Of a stretch of DNA of 64,000 nt, positions 18,910-27,219 are shown piece after piece. Position 1 is the stretch's first letter; each line of letters starts with the position of its first letter. A program made the translations under genes and the position numbers. Location: NCBI RefSeq assembly GCF_001591025.1, contig NZ_BCTZ01000024.1:1-64000 (forward strand). Direction: 5' to 3'. The stretch comes from Sphingomonas soli NBRC 100801 (lineage in GTDB: Bacteria; Pseudomonadota; Alphaproteobacteria; Sphingomonadales; Sphingomonadaceae). A model generated the notes under the pieces. It was not told the origin of the DNA and ran no database searches. It saw only the letters and a list, made by a program, of their open reading frames with translations.

Positions 18910-20499
18910 TTAAATATTGATGTCGGTGGGGCGGTTCTTCCGCGCCCAGATCGAAACGAGCAGGCGGGTAAAGACCACTGCGGTGAACACCGAGCTGACG
19001 ATACCGATCAGCAGCACGATGGCGAAGCCGCGAATCGGCCCCGATCCAAGGATGAGCATGATCAGCCCGGCAATCGCGTGGGTCACGTTCGCCTCGAAGA
19101 TCGTCCGGCTCGCTTCCTTGTAGCCGAATTCGATCGCCTGCGTAACGTTGCGCCCGCGCCGCCGCTCTTCGCGAATACGCTCGTTGATCAGCACGTTGGC
19201 GTCGACCGCGGTACCGATGGTCAGCACGAAGCCCGCGATGCCCGGCAGCGTCAGAGTCGCGTTCAGCAGGCCCATAACCGCCAGGATGATCAGCACGTTC
19301 AGCGTCACCGCCAGCGTCGCATAGATACCGAAGCGGCCATAGGTGAGGATCATGAACGTGATCACCGCAACGATGGCGATGATCGACGCGGTGACGCCCG
19401 CCTTGATGGAGTCAGCGCCCAGTTCGGGGCTGACCGTGTTTTCTGAAACCACCTTCAGGTTGATCGGCAGCTTGCCCGAACGCAGCGCGATCGCAAGCTG
19501 GTTGGCGCTCTCGACGGTAAACCCGCCCGAGATCGTCGCGCTACCGCCCAGGATCGGTTCGTTGATGTTGGGTGCCGAAATCACCTCGTTATCGACGATG
19601 ATCGCAAACGGCTTGCCGGTATTCTCCTGCGTCACCTTGGCAAAACGCTTCGAGCCGGTGCCGTCCAGGCTGATGGCCACGTCCGGCCGGCCCTGCTGGT
19701 CAAACGACTGCGTCGCGTCGAGCAGCATGTTGCCGTCGATGAGAACGCTGCGGAACACGGCGATCTGCCCGCCTGCCGAAGGATAATTCAGCACCTGGCT
19801 GCCAGGAGGTACCTGGCCCGCCCCGATCATTTCGGGGCTGACGCTGGTATCCACCAACTTGAATTCGAGCTTGGCGGTGCGGCCGAGCAGCTTCTTGAGC
19901 GCGGTCGGGTCCTGGAGCCCTGGCACCTGCACGACGATGCGGTTCGCACCTTCCCGGATAACCGTCGGTTCCAGCGTGCCCAGCGCGTTGATGCGCCTGT
20001 CGACGACCTCGCGGGCGTCGTTCATCGCCTCCTCGACCTTCTGGCTCATGCCGGCGCTGCTGGGCGTGAGCACAAATTTGGTCGAATCGACCACCGCGAT
20101 ATCCCAGTCGCGTTGGCCGGTCGTGCCCACGCCATTGGTCAGCGGCAGCAATTTCTCGCGCGCGGCATCCACCTGGGAAGGATCACGGACCATGAAGGTC
20201 ACCTTGCCATCCTGCACAGAGATGTCGCCGATATCTACGCGCGGGGCACGGCGCATATCGTTACGCACCTGCTCCTTCATCGCCTCCAGGCGCGCCTGCG
20301 CTACCCCGCTGGTATCGCCTTCCAGCAGCAGATAGCTGCCGCCTGCCAGATCAAGCCCAAGGTTGATCGCCGGATGCGGTATCCAGCTCGGCCATTGATC
20401 GCGCTGGTCCTTCGAAAAGAAGCTCGGGATCGCCAGGACGACCATAATCGCCAGGCCGATGAAGATCGAAAGCCGTTTCCAGCGGGGGAAGTCCAGCAT
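18910..20499 (-). CDS. secD: Protein translocase subunit SecD
   Basis: A 529-residue inner-membrane protein. It has an N-terminal membrane segment (about 9-27), LGLDLAGGSYLLLEGD (the conserved D1 motif), a large periplasmic P1 domain, then GFVLTIGTAVDANVLINERIRE, the conserved membrane motif with the proton-relay Asp. The start ATG overlaps the yajC stop by one base (TGATG), which indicates translational coupling. It works with SecF and YajC in preprotein translocation. Confidence 0.97.
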   Translation of the reverse strand: MLDFPRWKRLSIFIGLAIMVVLAIPSFFSKDQRDQWPSWIPHPAINLGLDLAGGSYLLLEGDTSGVAQARLEAMKEQVRNDMRRAPRVDIGDISVQDGKVTFMVRDPSQVDAAREKLLPLTNGVGTTGQRDWDIAVVDSTKFVLTPSSAGMSQKVEEAMNDAREVVDRRINALGTLEPTVIREGANRIVVQVPGLQDPTALKKLLGRTAKLEFKLVDTSVSPEMIGAGQVPPGSQVLNYPSAGGQIAVFRSVLIDGNMLLDATQSFDQQGRPDVAISLDGTGSKRFAKVTQENTGKPFAIIVDNEVISAPNINEPILGGSATISGGFTVESANQLAIALRSGKLPINLKVVSENTVSPELGADSIKAGVTASIIAIVAVITFMILTYGRFGIYATLAVTLNVLIILAVMGLLNATLTLPGIAGFVLTIGTAVDANVLINERIREERRRGRNVTQAIEFGYKEASRTIFEANVTHAIAGLIMLILGSGPIRGFAIVLLIGIVSSVFTAVVFTRLLVSIWARKNRPTDINI

Positions 20500-20843
20500 C
20501 AGTCGTTCGCGGGTTTGCCGGTGCCGGCCGGGATCACTTCGGCGAGCGTCGCCTTGATCGCGCGGACCCTCACATTGGTTCCGAGTTCAATCTCGACCTC
20601 ACGATCCTCGACCTTGGTGACCTTGCCGATCAGCCCGCCGCCGGTGACGACACGGTCGCCCTTCTTCACCGAGTTCACGGCGTTCTGAAGCTCCTTCATC
20701 CGCTTTTGCTGCGGACGGATCATCAGAAAATAGAAGACAACGAAGATGAGGACAAGCGGCAGAAGCGAGACAATTGCGCCTGCGGCGCCGCCGCTTTGGC
20801 CCGCCGCGCCTGCGGCCTGTGCATATGCTGGGGAGATGAACAT
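20499..20843 (-). CDS. yajC: Sec translocon accessory subunit YajC
   Basis: A 114-residue protein with one membrane helix ([19 protein letters not shown]) followed at once by the family motif [10 protein letters not shown] and [14 protein letters not shown]. It associates with SecDF. ATG 20843 gives the usual N-terminus [12 protein letters not shown]; a GTG at 20885 would add 14 residues. First gene of yajC-secD-secF-Mth938, whose promoter should be in 20844-21000. Confidence 0.95.
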   Translation of the reverse strand: MFISPAYAQAAGAAGQSGGAAGAIVSLLPLVLIFVVFYFLMIRPQQKRMKELQNAVNSVKKGDRVVTGGGLIGKVTKVEDREVEIELGTNVRVRAIKATLAEVIPAGTGKPAND

Positions 20844-21001
20844 GGCTTCCCGAATGGCTGGAGACAGGAGCGAAAACCGCTCCACACTGAGCGGCGGGCG
20901 CTAACATGCGTGCAGCGCCCGCGCAACCGCCTTGCATCTGCGCGCCGACCGTCCTAGAGGCCCCTCCCCTGAGCCCGCGACGAGCGGGGCAGGTATCTGG
21001 T

Positions 21002-21078
21002 CGGGGCGTAGCGCAGCCTGGTAGCGCATCACACTGGGGGTGTGGGGGTCGCAGGTTCGAATCCTGTCGCCCCGACCA
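21002..21078 (+). tRNA. tRNA-Pro (anticodon GGG)
   Basis: A 77-base cloverleaf: acceptor CGGGGCG / CGCCCCG, D arm GCGC / GCGC, anticodon stem TCACA / TGTGG with loop CTGGGGG, T arm GCAGG TTCGAAT CCTGT and an encoded CCA end. It resembles the Pro(GGG) tRNA of other proteobacteria. Small phage-like genes lie on its 3' side. Confidence 0.95.
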
Positions 21079-21227
21079 ATTTACCACACTATTTCAATGG
21101 GTTAGCACGGGTCCGCTGGCAGCGTCAGCGGCATCCCGCTTCGCTGTCTAACCTATGTGTAGCAGCGCCGCCGACCCAGTCGCTTTCCCTCTGTTTTTCG
21201 GCTGCTAGGTCACCTAGACCTTATGGT

Positions 21228-21704
21228 ATGCGAAAAATGCCATTGATACGGCTTGGGTTGGGAATGGCGGCGGTGACTGCAAGTCATACTGCTGCCGCTG
21301 AAGATCGGGTTGAGTGCTTCGACGCAGTTGTATCGGCGAAAATCCTGCGGCAAACACCAAGCGTATTCCCTGACTGCGGAGACGATTGCATAATCATCTC
21401 CTGGCCGTGGTTTATGGAAATTGATGTGAAGCGGGTAGTCGAAGGAAAGGTGTCGAAAGGTCGGCAGCTAATCCTAACGGTGCAACATGTTCCCTTTCGC
21501 AAAAACCTAGGGACGCGTCGATGGTGGCTTAGGCGGAATTCACTCGGCGGGTTCAATTTACTGAGAGTAGGCGACGAGAAGCCCGCGCGCTGCACCGCAG
21601 GTTCCGCCCCAGCAGACCCATATATCCGCCCAGCTCCGGGACAGACACTTAACGATCTACTGCGTGAGGGCGAAGTGGCATATCGTCAGTTACTCGACAA
21701 ATAG
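21228..21704 (+). CDS. Exported hypothetical protein beside tRNA-Pro
   Basis: A 158-residue protein with a signal peptide (MPLIRLGLGMAAVTASHTAAAE). The mature part has cysteines in VECFD, DCGDDC and ARCTAG, which suggests disulfides in the periplasm. DVKRVVEGKVSKGRQLILTV resembles beta-sheet ligand-binding folds, but I do not recognise the family. Composition is lower in GC than the neighbouring sec genes. No good ribosome binding site is visible at ATG 21228. It is isolated between the tRNA and a minus-strand gene set. Confidence 0.5.
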   Translation: MRKMPLIRLGLGMAAVTASHTAAAEDRVECFDAVVSAKILRQTPSVFPDCGDDCIIISWPWFMEIDVKRVVEGKVSKGRQLILTVQHVPFRKNLGTRRWWLRRNSLGGFNLLRVGDEKPARCTAGSAPADPYIRPAPGQTLNDLLREGEVAYRQLLDK

Positions 21705-21878
21705 ACATCGCAGCAACGCCCCGAACCCGAGGGCGCGAGGCGTTGCACAGCGTCAGACCTGAAGGAGACTGGTCCCGCTGGTGCGGTCGTTGGATTGACG
21801 GGGAACGCACCGCTATGCCCCGGCGCGGGTGAAATGGACAAACCCCGCGCAACCCTATGCCGCTATCACCGCCCACCG

Positions 21879-22103
21879 TCAGCGGGCATATGCGAGCGCC
21901 CAAACCATCCCCTCGTCCCATTCGCGGAGGTGGTCGAGGATTCGCAGGAAGTCCCCTGCCAGCTTGCCCGCCTCAACATCCGCGTACACCTCGTCTGCGA
22001 ACGCATCGAACGAGCCGCAAAGAATGACGATCGGCGATGGTCGCGGTTTCCGAGCACTCTCTATCCGCTTGACGCGGCGTTGGAGCGCCCGGATGCCCGC
22101 CAC
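21879..22103 (-). CDS. Small hypothetical protein of the tRNA-adjacent set
   Basis: A 74-residue protein starting with GTG five bases after the stop of the preceding gene, with GGGAAGGG as ribosome binding site. A basic N-terminus (RALQRRVKRIESARKP) is followed by SPIVILCGSFDAFADEVYADVEAG and an acidic end. I do not recognise it. The spacing shows it is the last gene of the minus-strand operon 24099-21879. Confidence 0.45.
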   Translation of the reverse strand: MAGIRALQRRVKRIESARKPRPSPIVILCGSFDAFADEVYADVEAGKLAGDFLRILDHLREWDEGMVWALAYAR

Positions 22104-22108
22104 TGTGG

Positions 22109-22321
22109 TCAGCCCTTCCCGCTGAGCGCCTTGCTCATCTCAATGTCAGCGGCCATCTGCCCGCCAGCGAGCGCGGCGTTGTCGTCGGCCACGCCAAAAT
22201 GGCGGTTGATGATGTGGTGCGCGTTCTCGATGGGCATCCCATACTTCTCAGCGCGGCGGCGCTGGTCGAGCGCCACGTCAGCCTTGCCCTCGGGAACGGT
22301 CGGTTCGATATTGTCAGTCAT
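22109..22321 (-). CDS. Small hypothetical protein of the tRNA-adjacent set
   Basis: A 70-residue hydrophilic protein (begins MTDNIEPTVPEGKADVAL, contains HHIINRHFGVADDNAALAGG). ATG follows AAGGTGAT. No family recognised. Small genes of this size in tight series are typical of phage-derived regions. Confidence 0.45.
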   Translation of the reverse strand: MTDNIEPTVPEGKADVALDQRRRAEKYGMPIENAHHIINRHFGVADDNAALAGGQMAADIEMSKALSGKG

Positions 22322-22347
22322 GGTCGTATCACCTTCAGTTGAGTTGG

Positions 22348-22728
22348 TTATTGCAGCACGCCCAGATGGCCGAGCATGTCGAGCGCGTCTCCGCGCTCAC
22401 GTTCCCCGCTGCACTCGCGCAGCACGTCCATGCAGTTCTTTGCCGCCTGCTTCCGAAACGCCGGATCGAGGTTGGCAATGGGCTGGGGCGGTGCGGGTTC
22501 GACACCGAAGAAGGTCATCATCTCGCCGCCCGACATGGGCAGCACTTTCACATCGCAGTTCTCGCTTGCCGCTAGACGCTCTGCGGCGGTGCGCCACTTG
22601 TGGTATTCGTCCGCGTGCTGGATGCCCACGCGCCTGCCATTGATAAGGATGACAAGGAACAGGTCGCGCGGACCCGGTTCTGGGCACATGGCGCGATGGG
22701 CAGCGCGCCAGCTTCGATAGTCGGTCAT
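22348..22728 (-). CDS. Hypothetical protein of the tRNA-adjacent set
   Basis: A 126-residue protein (RSWRAAHRAMCPEPGPRDLFLVILINGRRVG in pieces, then MSGGEMMTFFGVEP and a helical C-terminus). ATG follows GGAGACC. The family is not recognised. It is spaced 26 bp before the next gene and 87 bp after the previous one, all on the minus strand. Confidence 0.45.
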   Translation of the reverse strand: MTDYRSWRAAHRAMCPEPGPRDLFLVILINGRRVGIQHADEYHKWRTAAERLAASENCDVKVLPMSGGEMMTFFGVEPAPPQPIANLDPAFRKQAAKNCMDVLRECSGERERGDALDMLGHLGVLQ

Positions 22729-22815
22729 GGCTGGTCTCCGTCGGGGTATGCGTCAATCCGCGCGGATGCCGTTCGCATCGCCGACTTTCGCAACCGAAGT
22801 GCAAATAATTCCAGT

Positions 22816-23310
22816 TTAGCGAGAGGCATTGCTCGCCTCCTCAAGCGCCTCGATCCGAGCGGACAAGTCTTCCTGAGCGCGAACATCGGAGAGCCGAGCG
22901 ATGCTGTCGATCACCAGCCGCCCCACATCCGGGGCAAGTTGCCCGCCCGCTACCGCGTCCAACACCTGGGCGACCTGCTCACTGATCGGCGCTGCCGAGT
23001 TGAAGGCGAACTCGGTCTTTTCCATCTGTGCCTTCACCGAGGGCAGCACCTTGGCAAGAACGATACTGGCGGCGTTGGTGTCGCCCTCAAGCGCCTTGCC
23101 CACCAGCACGGACACGATGGCGCGCATTTCGTCCAACATTTGAGCGGTGGCGAGCAGACGCTTGTCGGGGCGACCGGCAGGACGTCCAGCGGGGTTCGGC
23201 GACGGACAGCCGGGAGTCCACGCGGGGTTGCCCGCACCGCGCACGGGCGGCGCAGGTGACGGGGGCGCAGGCTTCCAATCCGTGCCCCAAGGGGGAGCGA
23301 CAGCGTTCAT
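22816..23310 (-). CDS. DUF5681-like phage-type protein
   Basis: A 164-residue protein. The proline-rich N-terminus contains NPAGRPAGRPDKR, the signature of DUF5681-type proteins often found next to phage packaging genes. A helical region follows (LDEMRAIVSVLVGKALEGDTNAASIVLAKVLPSVK in pieces), and a coiled-coil-like C-terminus ends in LSARIEALEEASNASR. ATG follows GAGG. Its role, if phage-derived, may be DNA binding near packaging. This is the best hint that 21.1-24.3 kb is a phage or satellite remnant. Confidence 0.5.
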   Translation of the reverse strand: MNAVAPPWGTDWKPAPPSPAPPVRGAGNPAWTPGCPSPNPAGRPAGRPDKRLLATAQMLDEMRAIVSVLVGKALEGDTNAASIVLAKVLPSVKAQMEKTEFAFNSAAPISEQVAQVLDAVAGGQLAPDVGRLVIDSIARLSDVRAQEDLSARIEALEEASNASR

Positions 23311-23340
23311 CGAACTACCTCGATTTGATTAGAGCAAGCG

Positions 23341-24099
23341 TCAGACCGGGACGGCGAATGCGGCGTTGGACTCTTTTACCTGCTTTCGCACCATTTCGGG
23401 GGTCACCGTTTTGACGAGGATCTGGCGCTTGCCGTCCTTCGATTCCTCGTAGATCTTGATGTCGCCGACCGCATCGCTGACCGCCTTGGTGAGCATCTTG
23501 TATCGGTTGTTCAGCATCTCCGCCGCCGCCTTCATCGCCCGCAGCTTCTTCGCTTCGAGCGGGCGCTGCGCCCCGTGCCACTCATGCAGGAATTGCGCGC
23601 TGGTCTCCGCGTCGATCCCGGAGAGGTAGTGCCGACCGCCGAGAACAGCCGTAACCGTGATCGAATCGCCGTCCGCAATCGCTTGCCGGATCGCGGTGAT
23701 GCGCTTCGCCTCATTGTCCATGCCACGAAAGAACGACCTGATCTCGGATGCCATGCTCTGAGTAGCCCGCTGCTCCACCGGCGCGTTCAACTCCTTCTCA
23801 AGCGAGGCGATATTGTTGTTGAGTGTGTCCACCGTGCGCGACCACGAACCGTAAACCTTGCTCATCAGCTTGGTGGCGTGATTATCGACAGCAATCAGTT
23901 GCGCGTATTCATTGAGAGCTGGATTTTTTGCCGCGCCAGCCTTGGCGTCGTGAATCGATTGCAGCGCCTGAAACGCCTCATGCACTGCCGTTTCGGTCTG
24001 CCCAAGCAACGGGCGCGTCTCGTCGTCGTAATCGGCAATCTCACCGGCAATGCCGGGATACAGCGTTGGCGAAATACGGGTGTCGATCTTATCGGACAT
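23341..24099 (-). CDS. Hypothetical helical protein of the tRNA-adjacent set
   Basis: A 252-residue, mostly helical protein with coiled-coil-like stretches (VDTLNNNIASLEKELNAPVEQ, AKKLRAMKAAAEMLNNRYKMLTKAVSD read in parts). No signal peptide or membrane segment is seen. I do not recognise it. It is probably the first gene of the minus-strand set that runs to 21879. Upstream, 24100-24286 holds no supported gene. Confidence 0.5.
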   Translation of the reverse strand: MSDKIDTRISPTLYPGIAGEIADYDDETRPLLGQTETAVHEAFQALQSIHDAKAGAAKNPALNEYAQLIAVDNHATKLMSKVYGSWSRTVDTLNNNIASLEKELNAPVEQRATQSMASEIRSFFRGMDNEAKRITAIRQAIADGDSITVTAVLGGRHYLSGIDAETSAQFLHEWHGAQRPLEAKKLRAMKAAAEMLNNRYKMLTKAVSDAVGDIKIYEESKDGKRQILVKTVTPEMVRKQVKESNAAFAVPV

Positions 24100-24286
24100 T
24101 TTACGCAGCCGGGAACATCGCCATGCCGATTAACACCCCGGGCATGTATCGCGGATGGATTGGCGCGGACGGAATACCGCATGTCGCGGTCTCCGCCGAA
24201 GAAAAGCTGCCACAGCCCTGATGCCGATAAGTTCCGAGCTAGGGATATCGCCATTCGCAGCTAGGTCGTGAACCGATAAACGGGTT

Positions 24287-24550
24287 TCAGGGTCGGACGT
24301 CTTCGCCCGCTGCATATGGGCGTAGATCAGCGCCTGCATCCTTGAAGGCGGCGGCGATCTCCGTCAGGCTGAAGCACCGATCCCATAATTCGGTCGCGAG
24401 CAGATTGATGGCCGGAACCGAGACTTGCGTTGCCGGCCCAGGATTTGTTTCAAGGACACCGGGCCGCCTAATGCGTATGGGCGGGGTCTCATGTCCACAA
24501 GGTGCCTTTACGGCGACAGCCTGCAACGTCGCTACACAATCACTTCCCAT
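24287..24550 (-). CDS. Possible small protein overlapping the amidohydrolase end
   Basis: An 87-residue frame (begins MGSDCVATLQAVAVKAPCGHE, later VSVPAINLLATELWDRCFSLTEI) whose ATG overlaps the last codons of the amidohydrolase gene and is preceded by GGAG seven bases away. The coupled start supports it; no family was recognised. It may instead be a chance frame. Confidence 0.35.
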   Translation of the reverse strand: MGSDCVATLQAVAVKAPCGHETPPIRIRRPGVLETNPGPATQVSVPAINLLATELWDRCFSLTEIAAAFKDAGADLRPYAAGEDVRP

Positions 24551-25361
24551 AAAGCCGCTCCGGATTGTCGATGAGTACGCGGCGCAACAGCGCCTCGTCA
24601 GGTACGAAGCGGCGGAGCAGCGCGACGAGATCGGCTTCACGCGGCACGGGTCCTTTCACATTGGGATGCGGGAAATCGGTGCCCCACAGGATGCGATCAC
24701 GCGCAGCCGCGATCAGCGCTTGCGCGAAGGGGATCGTGTCATCGTAATGCGGGGGGGCGGCCGAGGCACGATCTGCACCCGATATCTTTATCCAGCACTT
24801 GGGGTCTTCCGCTAGGTCAAGCAACGTTGCAAACGGCTTTTGCTCCAGCCCGCCTTCGACGCGGATCCTACCGAGATGATCGATTACATAGGGGACTGGC
24901 AGGCGCGCAGCGACTGCTACAAAGCCGGGGAGCTCCTGCGGGTCGAAGTGAAACACCGCATGCCACCCCAGCGGCGCGATGCGATCGGCCAGGCTAAGGA
25001 TGTTGGCGGCGCTGGGTACCGGGCCAAGCGCGGGCGCATAGTTGAAGCGGACGCCGCGGATGCCGCCCGCATGCAGCTGCCGCAGCTCGGCCCCGGTGAC
25101 TTCGGGCGGGACCAGCGCGATGCCGCGATGCCGCCCGTTCGAAGCGGCGATGGCGTCGAGCGTCACGCGCATGTCATAGCCATGGCAGGCGGGATGGACG
25201 ATCACCGCACGATCAGCGCCGATCGAGGCATGCATCTCTGCCAACGCTTCGCGCGAGGACTCGGCGGGCGTGTAGGTGCGCGGCTCCGCCCAGGGATAAT
25301 CTGCGGCCGGGCCGAAGACGTGGCAATGCGTGTCCCAGCTTCCAGCGGGCAATCGGTGCAT
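24540..25361 (-). CDS. LigI-like amidohydrolase (2-pyrone-4,6-dicarboxylate lactonase family)
   Basis: A 273-residue TIM-barrel hydrolase. DTHCHVFGP (H12, H14) is the first metal/substrate motif. CHGYDMRVTLDAIA, GIRGVRFNYAP, WHAVFHFDP, PYVIDHLGRI and ILWGTDFPHPNVKGP follow, as does the end IDNPERLYGK. The order and wording match LigI, which opens the lactone of 2-pyrone-4,6-dicarboxylate, and related sugar-lactone hydrolases. The substrate here may differ. ATG 25361 is chosen because the protein then begins at the family's usual N-terminus. It follows the alpha/beta hydrolase gene by 19 bp and is probably in one operon with it. Confidence 0.82.
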   Translation of the reverse strand: MHRLPAGSWDTHCHVFGPAADYPWAEPRTYTPAESSREALAEMHASIGADRAVIVHPACHGYDMRVTLDAIAASNGRHRGIALVPPEVTGAELRQLHAGGIRGVRFNYAPALGPVPSAANILSLADRIAPLGWHAVFHFDPQELPGFVAVAARLPVPYVIDHLGRIRVEGGLEQKPFATLLDLAEDPKCWIKISGADRASAAPPHYDDTIPFAQALIAAARDRILWGTDFPHPNVKGPVPREADLVALLRRFVPDEALLRRVLIDNPERLYGK

Positions 25362-25380
25362 GGTCAAGGATCCTATGGAT

Positions 25381-26277
25381 TTAGCGGCGGCGCGTTCGAA
25401 GGAAGCGCAGGACCTCCGCATTGAAGGCCTCTGGCTGCTCCCAATATGCGGAATGGCCGCAATCGGGCAGCAATGCGAAGCGCCCCCCTGGGATCATTTC
25501 CGCATAGCGACGGGCCAGCGGCGCGGGCATGATCAGGTCCGCACCGCCGGCGATCACAAGGGTAGGCGTCTTGATCCGGGCGAGTGCAGCAGCATCGAGC
25601 GTGACGCGCGGCTTCTGACGCACCCGCTCGCCGATCACCGCATGCTCCTCCAGCTTTTCCCAACGTGCCACTCCCTCGGGATTGGCTCCGCGATAACTGG
25701 GGCCGAGCTCGCGCACCGCTGCCGGCAACTGGCGCAGCGAGGGGGGGCCGATACGATCGAGCTCGCGGCGCAGCCATGGCTCAGCGGCCCCGCCCTGCGT
25801 GCAGGCCAATACCATCGACAATATCCGCGACGGGTACAGAACTGCGCATTCAGGCGCGATAAAGCCGCCCGCCGCAGTGGCGACCAGGTGGAAGCGATCG
25901 AGGTTCATCGCATCCGCAACGGCAATCACATCGTCCACGGCATGGCCGAATTCCGCGCCGCGCTCGACGGGCGATCCGAAATGGCCCCGGCGCGAATAGG
26001 CCGCGACGCGGTAACCGGCGCGGCGGAATGCGGCATATTGATATTCCCAGATCGCAGCGCTGCCGGTTGCCGGGTGGAGCAACAGGATCGGATCACCCTT
26101 GCCGCCCGAATCCCAGCCCCAGAGGCGCGCGCCCGGAACATTCACCAGAACCTCGCGCGCCCCCGGAGGAGGAACCGGCGCGCCCTCGGGAGCATGGGCG
26201 ATGGCGGAGAAGGGCGCCGCAGCTGCGGCAGCGATGAGGGTCCGGCGCGAAAGCGGGCTGGAAGCAAGGCTCTTCAT
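25381..26277 (-). CDS. Alpha/beta-hydrolase-fold protein with Ala at the nucleophile position
   Basis: A 298-residue protein with a twin-arginine-type export signal (LSRRTLIAAAAAAPFSAIAHA). The fold motifs are present: ILLLHPATGSAAIWEYQ, a strand-turn VAAYSRRGHFGSP, the acid IAGGADLIMP and the histidine CGHSAYWEQPEAF. The nucleophile elbow, however, reads ATAAGG (133-138) where the family has GxSxGG, so Ser is replaced by Ala135. It cannot use the usual acyl-enzyme mechanism unless another residue serves. ATG 26277 is used; ATG 26319, close to AAGGAT, would add 14 hydrophobic residues. It is divergent from gntR across a palindromic operator. Confidence 0.75.
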   Translation of the reverse strand: MKSLASSPLSRRTLIAAAAAAPFSAIAHAPEGAPVPPPGAREVLVNVPGARLWGWDSGGKGDPILLLHPATGSAAIWEYQYAAFRRAGYRVAAYSRRGHFGSPVERGAEFGHAVDDVIAVADAMNLDRFHLVATAAGGFIAPECAVLYPSRILSMVLACTQGGAAEPWLRRELDRIGPPSLRQLPAAVRELGPSYRGANPEGVARWEKLEEHAVIGERVRQKPRVTLDAAALARIKTPTLVIAGGADLIMPAPLARRYAEMIPGGRFALLPDCGHSAYWEQPEAFNAEVLRFLRTRRR

Positions 26278-26311
26278 GAACGCGGTGACTAACACGACAA
26301 AGGTCACAATA

Positions 26312-26337
26312 CCAAACATTATCCTTTTTATGTTTGG
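26312..26337. promoter_or_regulatory. Palindromic operator between hydrolase and gntR
   Basis: CCAAACAT and ATGTTTGG form a perfect 8-bp inverted repeat with a 10-base AT-rich spacer. It lies midway between the divergent starts at 26277 and 26388 and is the natural site for autoregulation by the GntR protein. Confidence 0.55.
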
Positions 26338-26387
26338 ACGACGCGTCAACAGCTTCAAACCTGGCAGAAGGCTGTTATATCTGGGCC

Positions 26388-27137
26388 ATGGGGAAACGAG
26401 ACACCTTCCGCCCGCAACCGGATCTCAGCCGCAGCGCCGTGCCGCGTTATCTGCAGCTCGCCACGCTGTTCCGGCGCCGGATCGACAGCGACATCTGGCC
26501 GACTGGCGAACAGATTCCAACGATCGACGATCTGGTGGAGGAATGCGGCGTCGCGCGCGCCACGGTCCGCCAGGCGCTCGGTGTTCTCGAAGATGAAGGC
26601 CTGCTCGCGCGCTATCGCGCGAAGGGCACTTTCGTACTCGATCGCCGGCGAGAGGGGCTGTGGTGCAATGTTCAAGCCTCTTGGCAGGATCTGCTGACAG
26701 CGCGCGACGATGCCGTAATCAAGGTGCTGAAAGACCAATTGGTCGACGCTCCCACGGGTCTTCCGCGTGAATTGGGCACGCTGGCTCCGCGCTACCGGCA
26801 CCTGCGACGCCAGCATTGGCGCGAGAATCGGCCCTTTCTGGTCGCCGACGTTTACATCGATGCGGCGCTGGCCAAGGGGCTGCCGAAGAATGCCTTCACC
26901 ACGCTTACCGCGATGCGAATGGCCGAGAGCCTGCCCGACGTACAGATCCGCGACGCGCGCCAGACCATCACGATCGGCGGCGCCGATATCGAGACCGCGA
27001 CGGCCCTTGAGCTGCCGCTCAATGCGGCGGTCGCCCATGTCCAGCGCGTCGCGGTCGATCAGCGCGGCGTAGTCATCGCGGTATCCAACGGTATCTATCG
27101 TGGCGATGTCGTCCGGATCGACCTGAAGCTGAAATAG
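26388..27137 (+). CDS. GntR-family (HutC/UTRA) transcriptional regulator
   Basis: A 249-residue protein. The winged helix at about 15-85 has PRYLQLATLFRRRI, GEQIPTIDDLVEECGVARATVRQAL and the wing EGLLARYRAKGTFVL. The rest is a UTRA-type ligand domain (about 95-245) with RENRPFLVADVYID and HVQRVAVDQRGVVI. Such regulators bind a pathway intermediate and release DNA. It sits at the centre of the catabolic cluster, next to the operator at 26312, and precedes the GST-CoA transferase operon by 82 bp. It is the probable local repressor. Confidence 0.9.
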   Translation: MGKRDTFRPQPDLSRSAVPRYLQLATLFRRRIDSDIWPTGEQIPTIDDLVEECGVARATVRQALGVLEDEGLLARYRAKGTFVLDRRREGLWCNVQASWQDLLTARDDAVIKVLKDQLVDAPTGLPRELGTLAPRYRHLRRQHWRENRPFLVADVYIDAALAKGLPKNAFTTLTAMRMAESLPDVQIRDARQTITIGGADIETATALELPLNAAVAHVQRVAVDQRGVVIAVSNGIYRGDVVRIDLKLK

Positions 27138-27219
27138 TGGCTAAGGGATAGACTTACGGACTAAGTGCGCGTATTCATGCCCTGCGGCTGGATGACTCCC
27201 AGCCGAAACGGGAGGGTAT

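Noticed and set aside
24123..24221. A plus-strand frame MPINTPGMYRGWIGADG... of 32 residues
   Set aside because: The codons look protein-like, but there is no ribosome binding site and no match to a family. It may be a gene fragment of the phage-like region, but this cannot be shown.
21079..24540. Attachment-site repeat of the tRNA-Pro 3' end
   Set aside because: The tRNA 3' sequence GGTTCGAATCCTGTCGCCCC was not found again downstream by eye, and no integrase gene is present.
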